Shown piece after piece: positions 46,931 to 54,643 of a stretch of DNA of 64,000 bases. Each line of letters begins with the position of its first letter. Position 1 is the stretch's first letter. This DNA is from Azospirillum picis (GTDB lineage Bacteria; Pseudomonadota; Alphaproteobacteria; Azospirillales; Azospirillaceae), in the NCBI RefSeq assembly GCF_017876115.1, contig NZ_JAGINO010000001.1, positions 248,001 to 312,000 of the forward strand, given 5' to 3'. The position numbers were made by a program, and so were the translations under genes. Below the pieces are notes generated by a model, which made no database searches, was not told the origin of the DNA, and saw only the letters and a list, made by a program, of their open reading frames with translations.

Positions 46931-46960
46931 TTGCCTCTCCCGCTGATATATTAGTATTCT
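46931..46960 (+). promoter_or_regulatory. Promoter of the second GntR gene with uronate-regulon operator
   Basis: TTGCCT (46931-46936), six bases, operator CTGATATATTAG (46943-46954), TATTCT (46955-46960): an 18-bp spacer, the same layout as at 35825 and 39012. The 12-mer is identical to the mgsA copy. It lies 33 bp upstream of the regulator start, so the regulator is probably autoregulated and cross-regulated by its paralogue. Confidence 0.78.
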
Positions 46961-46992
46961 TGTAACATCCCTTCCCCAGGAGGCTGGCCGCC

Positions 46993-47781
46993 ATGCCATC
47001 CGACACCCCGCCGACCCTGTCGCTGCGGGCTCCCCCACCCGCACTCAGCCCACGATCGCCCGGACGCCGCGACTCGCGGCGGGGGCCGACGGCCGCCGAT
47101 GCCATCCACCGCGACCTGCGGGCGGAGATCGTGTCGCTGAAGCGAAAGCCGGGCGAGCCGATCGTCGAGAAGCAGATCGCCGAGGCCTACGGCGTCAGCC
47201 GCACGCCGGTGCGCGAGGCGGTGCTGAAGCTCGCCGACGAGGGGCTGATCGAGATCTTCCCGCAGTCCGGCACCTTCGTCGCCCGCATCCCGCTGGGTGC
47301 CCTGCCCGAGGCCGGCGTCATCCGCAAGGTGCTGGAGCGGGCCACCGTCCGCTTCGCCGCCGAGCGCGCCACCCGCAGCCAGGTCGCCGCCCTGCACGCG
47401 TGCCTGGAGCGCCAGCGCGAGGTCGACGCCGACGGCGATGCCGACGGCTTCCATCAGGCGGACGAGGCGTTCCACGCCCATATCACCGAGATGGCCGGCT
47501 ACCCCGGCTTCTGGACGATCATCCAGCAGGCCAAGGTCCAGCTCGACCGCTGCCGCCGGCTGACCCTGCCGGTGCCGGGGCGCATGCGCACCGTGATCGC
47601 CGAGCATGAGGCCATCGTCGAGGGCATCGCCACCCGCGACGCCGACGAGGCCGAGCGGTGCCTGATCCGGCATCTCGACAACCTGCAGATCACCGTCGAC
47701 GACGTCCGCAACGCCGCTCCGCTCTATTTCTCCGGCAACCTGACCGACGGGACGGACGCCGGACCGGGGGATCCGCCATGA
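46993..47781 (+). CDS. GntR/FadR-type regulator of the uronate regulon, paralogue 2
   Basis: 262 residues. The winged helix has HRDLRAEIVSLKRKPGEPI and AEAYGVSRTPVREAVLKLAD; the FCD domain has FHQADEAFHAHITEMAGYPG. About 55 consecutive DNA-binding-domain residues are nearly the same as in the regulator at 38035, while the ligand domains differ more, so the two probably sense different inducers at shared operators. The ATG at 46993 follows AGGAGG by nine bases. Its stop overlaps the start of the following dehydrogenase (ATGA), so the two are translated together. The operator lies at 46943. Confidence 0.92.
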   Translation: MPSDTPPTLSLRAPPPALSPRSPGRRDSRRGPTAADAIHRDLRAEIVSLKRKPGEPIVEKQIAEAYGVSRTPVREAVLKLADEGLIEIFPQSGTFVARIPLGALPEAGVIRKVLERATVRFAAERATRSQVAALHACLERQREVDADGDADGFHQADEAFHAHITEMAGYPGFWTIIQQAKVQLDRCRRLTLPVPGRMRTVIAEHEAIVEGIATRDADEAERCLIRHLDNLQITVDDVRNAAPLYFSGNLTDGTDAGPGDPP

Positions 47782-48836
47782 CCGCCGCCTCCATTCCCCC
47801 TCTGCCGGATCGCCGCCGGGTCGGCGTGATCGGCCTCGGCATGGCATCGGCGCCGCACGCCCGGAGCCTCGCCGACCTCGCCGGCCGCATCGAGGTGGCG
47901 GGGTGCTTCAGCCCGTCGGCCGAGCGGCGTGCCGCCTTCTCCTCCCGCTTCGGCCTCCCGACGGTCGACCGGATCGAGGCGCTGCTGGACGATCCGACGC
48001 TGTCGGCCGTGCTTGTACTGACCCCGCCCGACACCCATGCGGAGCTGGTGGCGCGCTGTGCCGCGGCCGGCAAGCATGTGCTGCTGGAGAAACCGCTGGA
48101 CGCCACCCCCGGCGGGGCGCGGGCGGCGGTCTCGGCGATGGAGGAGGCGGGCCTCACGCTGGGCGTCGTGCTGCAGCACCGCTTCCGCAGCTCGGTGGAG
48201 CGTCTGGCCGCCCTGATGCGGGACGGCACGCTGGGCCGGCCGCTGTCGGCGGCGGTGGCGGTGCGCTGGTGGCGCGATGCCGCCTATTACGCCCAGCCCG
48301 GCCGCGGCAGCAAGGCGCGCGACGGCGGCGGCGTGCTGCTGACCCAGGCGATCCACACGCTGGACGCCTTCGTCGGCCTCCTCGGCCTGCCGGAGCAGGT
48401 CGCCGCCTTCGCAGCCACCAGCCCGCTGCGGCGGATCGACGTGGAGGACGTGGTCGCCGCCGCCCTGCGCTACGGCGACGGGATGCTGGCGACGATCGAC
48501 GCCACCACCGCCGCCTATCCCGGATATCCGGAGCGGATCGAGATCGCCGGCACCAACGGCTCGGCCGTCCTCGCCGGCGACCGGCTGGAGGTGCGGCTGT
48601 GCAGCGGCGAGCACATCGTCGCCGGCGAGGACGGCACCACGCTGGGCGGCGGAGCGGACCCGATGGCCTTCTCCCACCACCACCACCGCGCGGTGCTGGC
48701 CGACTTCCTGGACGCGCTCGACGAGGGGCGGCGGCCGCGGGTCGACGGCCGGGAGGCCCTGAAGGTCCATCGGCTGATCGAGGCGATCCTCGCGGCCTCC
48801 GACGGCGGCGCCACGGTCGCGGTCGGGGCGCCCTGA
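47778..48836 (+). CDS. Gfo/Idh/MocA-family oxidoreductase
   Basis: 352 residues. N-terminal Rossmann motif VGVIGLGMASAPHARSLADL, the conserved nicotinamide-side EKP in LLEKPLDATPGGA, and a C-terminal alpha/beta domain with GGVLLTQAIHTLDAF (family His). The family oxidises or reduces sugars, inositols and uronates with NAD(P). Coupled by an ATGA overlap to the uronate regulator, it should act in the same pathway. Since no UxaB/UxuB is present, a uronate or keto-uronate reductase role is possible, but this is an inference from context. A His-rich FSHHHHRAVLADFLD segment near the C-terminus is typical of several subfamilies. Confidence 0.88.
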   Translation: MTAASIPPLPDRRRVGVIGLGMASAPHARSLADLAGRIEVAGCFSPSAERRAAFSSRFGLPTVDRIEALLDDPTLSAVLVLTPPDTHAELVARCAAAGKHVLLEKPLDATPGGARAAVSAMEEAGLTLGVVLQHRFRSSVERLAALMRDGTLGRPLSAAVAVRWWRDAAYYAQPGRGSKARDGGGVLLTQAIHTLDAFVGLLGLPEQVAAFAATSPLRRIDVEDVVAAALRYGDGMLATIDATTAAYPGYPERIEIAGTNGSAVLAGDRLEVRLCSGEHIVAGEDGTTLGGGADPMAFSHHHHRAVLADFLDALDEGRRPRVDGREALKVHRLIEAILAASDGGATVAVGAP

Positions 48837-49051
48837 GGGAGCAAACTGAGGGAGCGACCTGAGGGAGGCAGCCCGACCGGGGCACCCCCGGCGTGGGCAC
48901 GGCTGCGGCGGCCCGCATCCGCAGCCACCCGTTCATCGACGCGCGGTTCCGATGAGTGTCGCGGCTGCCCCAATTCCCATGGGGCCGGCTCCGCCGCGCG
49001 CTCGGTACACTGCGTGGGGCGCCAGCGTGCAGCGCCGCCACGGTGACCGGC

Positions 49052-49858
49052 ATGAGCGATACGGACAAACTGTTCGCGGGCTCCATTCCCGCATTGTACG
49101 ACCGCCACCTCGGGCCGCTGCTTTTCAGCGGCTATGCCCGCGACCTCGCCGGCCGGCTTGCCGGGCTGGAGGGCAGCCTGCTCGAAACGGCGGCCGGGAC
49201 CGGAATCGTGACGCGCGCGCTGGTGGAGGCCCTTCCCGCCGGCACCGCGATCACCGCGACCGACCTCAACCAGCCGATGCTCGACCATGCAGCAAGCGCG
49301 CTGGCGGCGCCGCAGGTGACGTGGAGGCAGGCCGACGCGCTCGCCCTCCCCTTCGAACCGTCGAGCTTCGACGCCGTCGTGTGCCAGTTCGGCGTGATGT
49401 TCTTCCCGGACAAGCCGGCCGGCTTCGCCGAGGCGCGGCGCGTCCTGAGGGCGGGCGGGCAATTCCTGTTCAGCGTTTGGGACCGCATCGAGGACAACGA
49501 AATCCCGGCGGTCGTGCACGACACCATGCTGGCCTGCTTCCCGGATGATCCGCCGGGCTTCATGCGGCGCACGCCCTACGGCTACCACGACACGGACCGG
49601 ATCCGCCGCGAGCTTCTCGACGCCGGCTTCCGCCATGTCGAGATCGAGACGGTGACGCTCCGCGGCCGGGCCCCGGGCGCGGACGGCCCCGCGGTCGGCT
49701 TCTGCAAGGGCTCGCCCCTGCGCCACGAGATCGAGACGCGGGACGCGGGGCGCCTCGACGAGGTGACCGACAGGCTCCGGCAGGCCCTGGCGCGGCGGTT
49801 CGGGCCGGGACCGATCGACGGCAAGCTCCAGGCGCATGTCATCGCCGCCCGACGCTGA
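49052..49858 (+). CDS. Class I SAM-dependent methyltransferase
   Basis: About 268 residues. SAM-binding motif I is LLETAAGTGIVTRALVEAL; motif II is ITATDLNQPMLDHA with the acidic ribose-binding residue; then ADALALPFEPSSFDAVVCQF and RVLRAGGQFLFSVWD (motifs III and IV). This is the UbiE/Methyltransf_11 type. The substrate is unknown; C-terminal residues show no known substrate domain. The ATG at 49052 fits the family start; an in-frame ATG at 48956 adds an Arg/Ala-rich stretch. It lies 215 bp after the Gfo/Idh gene and has no clear functional link to it. Confidence 0.85.
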   Translation: MSDTDKLFAGSIPALYDRHLGPLLFSGYARDLAGRLAGLEGSLLETAAGTGIVTRALVEALPAGTAITATDLNQPMLDHAASALAAPQVTWRQADALALPFEPSSFDAVVCQFGVMFFPDKPAGFAEARRVLRAGGQFLFSVWDRIEDNEIPAVVHDTMLACFPDDPPGFMRRTPYGYHDTDRIRRELLDAGFRHVEIETVTLRGRAPGADGPAVGFCKGSPLRHEIETRDAGRLDEVTDRLRQALARRFGPGPIDGKLQAHVIAARR

Positions 49859-49988
49859 CGTCCACACGCTGGCGCCCAAGGTGCCCGCCCGCGGCGGAAC
49901 CGCCCATGGACCATGGCGGCGACGCCTGCCGCCGGAAGTGGTGGCGTATCCTGCGGCCGGCCCGTGATGCGGCCGCCGGTTATCCCAC

Positions 49989-50017
49989 TTGCAGATTCCA
50001 CCGCTTTGGCGTAAAGC
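49989..50017 (+). promoter_or_regulatory. Candidate promoter upstream of the terC-like gene
   Basis: TTGCAG (49989-49994) and TAAAGC (50012-50017) are 17 bp apart. CGCTTT (50002-50007) and AAAGCG (50013-50018) form a small dyad over the -10. The 49859-50215 spacer otherwise has no supported gene; I looked for a yybP-ykoY manganese riboswitch and did not see one. Confidence 0.4.
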
Positions 50018-50215
50018 GCGGACACCAGGCCGGGCCCCTCTGGCAACCGTCACCGGTTGCGATGTCGGACTGGATTCACAAGGAGCGGCCCGCCTTAGCG
50101 CCTCCCGTCGTGACCGACCCCGGTTCGTCCTGTCCCGGTCTGTTCGACTCCGGTTCGCCAAGCCCCGCGCGGCCCCTCCTCCCACAGTCTTGGTGATGCG
50201 AGGACAACCGCTCAA

Positions 50216-50854
50216 ATGACGGAGCTTTTTTCAACCGGAGCGCTGCTTGCGCTTCTGCAGGTCATCATGATCGACCTGGTGCTTGCCGGCGACAATGCCA
50301 TCGTCATCGGCCTCGCCGCCGCCGGCCTGCCGCGCGATCAGCGGGGCAAGGCGATCCTGATCGGCATCCTTGCCGCGACGGTCCTGCGCATCGCCTTCGC
50401 CGCGGTGACCACCCAGCTTCTCCAGATCATCGGCCTGCTGCTGGCCGGCGGCGTCCTGCTGCTGTGGGTCTGCTGGAAGATGTGGCGCGAGCTGCGCCAG
50501 TCCGGCGAGGAGGAAAAGGCCGTCGAGTCGCTGGAGAACGGCAACGGCGCCGAAACCGGCCCGCGCAAGACGCTGGGCCAGGCGGTGTGGCAAATTGTCG
50601 TCGCCGACGTGTCGATGTCGCTCGACAACGTCCTGGCCGTGGCGGGCGCCGCGCGGGAGCATCTGGGCGTCCTGGTCATCGGCCTGACCCTGTCCATCGC
50701 CCTGATGGGCCTGGCGGCCAGCGTGATCGCCCGCATCCTGCAGAAGCACCGCTGGCTGGCCTATGTCGGCCTCCTCATCATCCTCTACGTCGCCCTGCAC
50801 ATGATCTACCGCGGCGCGCTGGAAGTGTGGCCGCTGGTGAACGGGCACGCCTGA
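50216..50854 (+). CDS. TerC family membrane protein (YjbE-like)
   Basis: 212 residues with about seven membrane segments. The signature acidic motifs are both present: IDLVLAGDNAIVIGLAAAGL near residue 18 and VADVSMSLDNVLAVAGAARE near 125, with Asp residues that probably bind a metal ion. TerC/YjbE proteins export Mn2+ or load it onto exported proteins; a Ca2+ or tellurite link is known for others. A charged cytoplasmic loop (GEEEKAVESLENGNGAETGP) separates the two halves. Metal control is not visible in the upstream sequence. The ribosome site is GAGGACAACC. Confidence 0.9.
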   Translation: MTELFSTGALLALLQVIMIDLVLAGDNAIVIGLAAAGLPRDQRGKAILIGILAATVLRIAFAAVTTQLLQIIGLLLAGGVLLLWVCWKMWRELRQSGEEEKAVESLENGNGAETGPRKTLGQAVWQIVVADVSMSLDNVLAVAGAAREHLGVLVIGLTLSIALMGLAASVIARILQKHRWLAYVGLLIILYVALHMIYRGALEVWPLVNGHA

Positions 50855-51120
50855 ACCCGGACCCGCAGGGGACGGGAACCGGGACCGGAACGGGGCGCGC
50901 GGGTTCGGCCGGGAACTCCGGCGCGGACGGCCACGCGCGCCTTCCGCCCCCTCCGGCAGGCCCTTCGCGGAGCGTGGCGCGCGCCCTTTCCGCCGGCCGG
51001 GATAGCCGCCGCCCCGGACTGTCCCGGGGGAAGCGGTACGATTTGTCGCTCTTTGCCATTGCCAAAATCCGCTAAGCTGTCAGTCGAGCAGGCCGTTGTT
51101 GCCGGCTCTAACTTTCAGGG
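50855..51120. other. GC-rich spacer upstream of the TRAP operon, nothing recognised
   Basis: The first half of a 542-bp gap. It contains runs of GGGAACC/GGGACC/GGAACGGGG near 50870-50900 and long C/G tracts, but no reading frame with family similarity, no convincing terminator and no clear promoter until the operator region at 51121. Confidence 0.5.
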
Positions 51121-51149
51121 TTGCGCGCCAATTGATATACTAATATCCT
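51121..51149 (+). promoter_or_regulatory. TRAP-operon promoter with uronate-regulon operator
   Basis: TTGCGC (51121-51126), five bases, operator TTGATATACTAA (51132-51143), TATCCT (51144-51149): a 17-bp spacer holding the operator. It lies about 250 bp upstream of dctP and is the fifth copy of the shared element. The divergence from the strict 12-mer is at three edge positions only. Confidence 0.7.
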
Positions 51150-51396
51150 AAGTGCGTGGGACGGACGGAACGACGCCGCCCACGGGCGGGGGCCCAACAA
51201 AGCATGACGACTGAACGCGAGCGGCAGCCCGGCGTCCGCCGGACCGGTGCCGGTCGACCGCTGCCGGCCTGCTGAGCCGTTCCCCGGACCATGTCGCCCC
51301 AGGACACCGTACGGCCGCAAAGGTCGACCGGGATTTGCCAGAACAAGAGAAGCCGGCCGCCGACAGGTGCCGGTTCAGCACTCAGGAGGAGTACGC

Positions 51397-52401
51397 ATGA
51401 AAATCGCTTTGACTTCGGTCCGTACCGCGCTGCTGGCGGCTTGCGCCGTCTGTTCCATGCTGACCGCCCCCATCCTGTCGGCGCCGGCCGATGCGCGTGA
51501 CTTCCGCTCCGCCGACATCCACCCGACCGACTACCCGACCGTCGAGGCCGTGCGCTACGTCGGCAAGCTGGTGGCGGAGCGCAGCAACGGCCGCCTGGGC
51601 GTCAAGGTGTTCCCGAACGGCGCCCTCGGCACCGAGAAGGACACCATCGAGCAGCTGAAGATCGGCGCGCTGGAGATGATGCGCATCAACGTGGCGCCGC
51701 TGAACAACGTGGTGCCCGAGACGATGGTCACCGCCCTGCCCTTCATCTTCCGCTCCACCGAACACATGCGCCATGTGCTGGACGGCGCGATCGGCGACGA
51801 GATCCTGGCGGCCATGGAAAGCCAGGGCATGATCGGGCTCGCCTTCTACGACAGCGGCTCGCGCAGCATGTATTCGGCCGCCAAGCCCTACAAGACGCTG
51901 GCCGACATGAAGGGCGCCAAGATCCGTGTCCAGCAGTCGGACCTGTTCGTCGCCATGATCCAGGCGCTGGGCGCCAACGCCACGCCGATGCCCTTCGGCG
52001 AGGTCTACACCGCGCTGAAGACCGGCATCGTCGACGCGGCCGAGAACAACTACCCGTCCTACGAGTCCTCCCGCCACTTCGAGGCGGCCAAGTACTTCAC
52101 CCTGACCGAGCACGCGATGGCGCCCGAGGTGCTGGTGTTCTCCAAGGTGGCCTGGGACCGGCTGTCGAAGGACGACCAGGCTCTGATCCGCCAGGCGGCG
52201 AAGGAGTCGGTGCCCTACATGCGCAAGCTGTGGGACGAGCGCGAGGCCAAGTCGCGCGAGATCGTGACCCAGGCCGGCGCGCAGATCGTCGAGGTCGCGA
52301 ACAAGCAGGAATTCATCGACGCGATGAAGCCGGTCTACACCCAGTTCGCCAACACGCCGAAGCTGCAGAGCCTGGTCCAGCGCGTCCAGGAAGCCAAATA
52401 A
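51397..52401 (+). CDS. TRAP transporter solute-binding protein (DctP family), probable uronate binding
   Basis: 334 residues. The Sec signal peptide covers about residues 1-34 and ends at APADARD. The mature periplasmic protein has the DctP features HPTDYPTVEAVRYVGKLVAE, VFPNGALGTEKDTIEQLKIG, and KGAKIRVQQSDLFVAMIQAL with the conserved Arg that binds the substrate carboxylate, followed by PFGEVYTALKTGIVDAAENN. Substrate is inferred: the gene shares its operator with kdu/uxa genes, and DctP relatives bind galacturonate and glucuronate. The ribosome site AGGAGGAGTACGC is strong. First of three TRAP genes. Confidence 0.93.
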   Translation: MKIALTSVRTALLAACAVCSMLTAPILSAPADARDFRSADIHPTDYPTVEAVRYVGKLVAERSNGRLGVKVFPNGALGTEKDTIEQLKIGALEMMRINVAPLNNVVPETMVTALPFIFRSTEHMRHVLDGAIGDEILAAMESQGMIGLAFYDSGSRSMYSAAKPYKTLADMKGAKIRVQQSDLFVAMIQALGANATPMPFGEVYTALKTGIVDAAENNYPSYESSRHFEAAKYFTLTEHAMAPEVLVFSKVAWDRLSKDDQALIRQAAKESVPYMRKLWDEREAKSREIVTQAGAQIVEVANKQEFIDAMKPVYTQFANTPKLQSLVQRVQEAK

Positions 52402-52481
52402 ACCCGAAGTAACGCAAAAGGGGTGACGCGCGGCGCCGTCCCCGGGCGGGACGGGCCGCGCCTCGCAAGGAGAGCAGCGGC

Positions 52482-53021
52482 ATGGATATCGAGCTGCAAG
52501 CAATGGACGTCAGCCCGCCGCACGCAGGCGGCTGGCTGACCCGCATGAACGCGGTACTGGCGAAGACCGGCATGTATGTCGCGATCGCCGGGCTGATGTT
52601 GATCGTCGGGGTGGTCTTCTTCCAGGTCTTCGGCCGCTACGTGCTGAACAACTCGCCCACCTGGGCGGAAAGCCTGGCCATCCTGCTGGTGCTGTACGTG
52701 ACGCTGATCGGTGCCGCCGTCGGCGTCCGCGACGCCGGCCACATCGGGCTCGAATCCCTGCTGGTGATGCTGTCCGACAGCGCCCGGCGCAAGATGGACG
52801 TGCTGATCTACGCGCTGGTCGGCGCCTTCGGCGCCTGCATGGCCTACAACGGCTGGGTGCTCGGCAACTCGGTCTCGGGCTACCTGATCCCCAACCTCCA
52901 CATCTCCGAAGCCTTCCGCTACGTGCCGCTGGTGCTTTCGGGCGTGCTGATCGTCCTCTTCTCCATCGAGCACATCGTGGCCATCGTCCGCGGCGAGGAG
53001 GTCGCGCCGTCATGGAACTGA
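52482..53021 (+). CDS. TRAP transporter small permease (DctQ family)
   Basis: 179 residues with four membrane helices. GLMLIVGVVFFQVFGRYVLN and the conserved PTWAESLAILLVLYVTLIGA (W-x-E-E/S region) are diagnostic of DctQ. It forms the membrane complex with the large subunit and couples Na+-driven uptake to the binding protein. A ribosome site AAGGAGAGCAGCGGC precedes the ATG. It lies 80 bp after dctP and overlaps dctM by 10 bp, so the two permease genes are translationally coupled. Confidence 0.93.
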   Translation: MDIELQAMDVSPPHAGGWLTRMNAVLAKTGMYVAIAGLMLIVGVVFFQVFGRYVLNNSPTWAESLAILLVLYVTLIGAAVGVRDAGHIGLESLLVMLSDSARRKMDVLIYALVGAFGACMAYNGWVLGNSVSGYLIPNLHISEAFRYVPLVLSGVLIVLFSIEHIVAIVRGEEVAPSWN

Positions 53022-54295
53022 CCATCCTCACCATCACCTTCTTCGGCTTCCTGATCCTCGGCATCCCCGTCGCCTTCGCCATCGGCCTGTCGGCGCTCTG
53101 CACCATCCTGTACGAGGGCCTGCCCGTCGCGGTGGTCTTCCAGCAGATGATGTCGGGCATGAACGTCTTCTCGTTCCTGGCCATCCCCTTCTTCGTCTTC
53201 TCCGGCGAGCTGATGCTGCACGGCGGCGTCGCCGACAAGATCGTCGCCGCCGCCAAGAGCACGGTCGGCCACATCCGCGGCGGCCTCGGCATGTCCAACG
53301 TGGTCGCCTGCACCCTGTTCGGCGGCGTCGCCGGCTCCCCGGTCGCCGACGTCTCGGCGATGGGTGCCGTGATGATCCCGATGATGAAGCGGGAAGGCTA
53401 CCACGCCGACTACGCGGTCAACGTCACCACCCACGCCGCCCTGGTCGGCGCGCTGATGCCGACCAGCCACAACATGATCATCTATGCGCTGGCGGCCGGC
53501 GGCAAGGCGTCGATCGGCGCGCTGATCGCCGCCGGCCTGGCCCCGGCGGCGCTGCTGATGATCTGCAACCTGGGTGCGGCCTATTACGTCGCGGTCAAGC
53601 GCGGCTATCCCAAGGGCACCTTCCCCGGCTGGGACATCCTCATCCATTCCTTCGCCGCCGCCGCACCCGGCCTGCTGATCGTCGTCATCATCCTGGCCGG
53701 CATCACCAGCGGCGTGTTCACCGCGACGGAATCGGCATCGGTGGCGGTGATCTACGCGCTGCTGCTGACCACCTTCGTCTACCGCACGCTGAGCTGGGAG
53801 AAGTTCCTGGCCGCCGCCGCCAAGACGGTGAAGACCACCGGCGTCGTGCTGCTGCTGATCGGCGTGTCGACGATGTTCCAGTACCTCATGGGCCTCTATG
53901 AGGTGGCGGACATGACCGGCGAGCTGCTGGCCGGCGTGTCGACCAATCCGCTGGTCATCTTCCTGCTGATCAACATCATCCTGTTCCTGCTGGGCACCTT
54001 CATGGACATGGCCAGCACGATCCTGATCTGCACGCCCATCTTCCTGCCGATCGCCATGCAGTACGGCATGGACCCGGTGCAGTTCGGCATCGTCATGCTG
54101 ATCAACTGCGCGCTCGGCCTCAACACCCCGCCGGTCGGCACCACCCAGTTCATCGGCTGCGCCATCGGCGGCGTCTCGGTGGGCGAGGTGATGCGCTCCA
54201 TCACGCCGTTCTACGGGGCGCTGTTCGTGGCCTTGCTGCTGGTCACCTATGTCCCGGCCTTCTCGCTGTGGCTGCCGCGCCTGCTGATGCATTGA
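53012..54295 (+). CDS. TRAP transporter large permease (DctM family)
   Basis: 427 residues, about twelve membrane segments. MELTILTITFFGFLILGIPV begins the protein; FFVFSGELMLHGGVADKIV, LFGGVAGSPVADVSAMGAVM and the second-repeat LLINIILFLLGTFMDMASTI are DctM/YiaN-type motifs that hold the Na+ and substrate sites. NTPPVGTTQFIGCAIG near the C-terminus is standard. It starts inside the end of dctQ (10-bp overlap). The operon ends at a U-tract terminator 77 bp after its stop. With the binding protein it should import a hexuronate. Confidence 0.95.
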   Translation: MELTILTITFFGFLILGIPVAFAIGLSALCTILYEGLPVAVVFQQMMSGMNVFSFLAIPFFVFSGELMLHGGVADKIVAAAKSTVGHIRGGLGMSNVVACTLFGGVAGSPVADVSAMGAVMIPMMKREGYHADYAVNVTTHAALVGALMPTSHNMIIYALAAGGKASIGALIAAGLAPAALLMICNLGAAYYVAVKRGYPKGTFPGWDILIHSFAAAAPGLLIVVIILAGITSGVFTATESASVAVIYALLLTTFVYRTLSWEKFLAAAAKTVKTTGVVLLLIGVSTMFQYLMGLYEVADMTGELLAGVSTNPLVIFLLINIILFLLGTFMDMASTILICTPIFLPIAMQYGMDPVQFGIVMLINCALGLNTPPVGTTQFIGCAIGGVSVGEVMRSITPFYGALFVALLLVTYVPAFSLWLPRLLMH

Positions 54296-54372
54296 GGCGT
54301 CCCGGGGCGCACGGGCAAGGACGCCCGGCGCTCCTGAATGGCGGCTCTCCTGAACGGCTTCTCTCCTGGACT

Positions 54373-54406
54373 GGGCTATCGGACGCTTCCGATGGCCCAT
54401 TTTTTT
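54373..54406 (+). terminator. Rho-independent terminator of the TRAP operon
   Basis: GGGCTATCGGA (54373-54383), loop CGCT, TCCGATGGCCC (54388-54398; one G-U pair), then a run of seven T (54400-54406). Clear intrinsic terminator. Confidence 0.93.
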
Positions 54407-54459
54407 GGACCGCCTTTCCCCGGCCGCGGCGGGCCGCGTCCGGAAAAAGCAATCCCTGA

Positions 54460-54488
54460 TTGAATGCCATCCCGGAATACGCTATAGG
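54460..54488 (+). promoter_or_regulatory. Promoter of the nucleotidyltransferase-kinase cassette
   Basis: TTGAAT (54460-54465) and TATAGG (54483-54488) are 17 bp apart, 54 bp after the TRAP terminator. It would start a transcript near 54495 with a leader of about 150 bases, inside which a 29-codon frame (54609-54698) with a GTGGAG ribosome site is found. Confidence 0.65.
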
Positions 54489-54643
54489 CGCAGAGAATCG
54501 AGGCGTTCTGCACAGTGTCCGAACACGGTCCAAGGTCATGCCGGCCGTGTGACTGAGAACCGCCGCCCGATGATGCCGGTCCGGCCGTTCGACAAGTGGA
54601 GAAATTCCATGATCTGCTTTCCGGCTCCCGTCCCGATGCCAGG

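Noticed and set aside
46668..47105. A 145-codon minus-strand frame overlapping the second GntR gene and its operator.
   Set aside because: It runs antisense through the start of a clear gene and its promoter; only its last 28 codons look odd, noted as an AT-rich island.
49859..50215. Possible yybP-ykoY manganese riboswitch before the TerC gene.
   Set aside because: I could not find the conserved internal-loop sequences or the pairing pattern of this class; only a simple dyad and a plausible promoter are visible.
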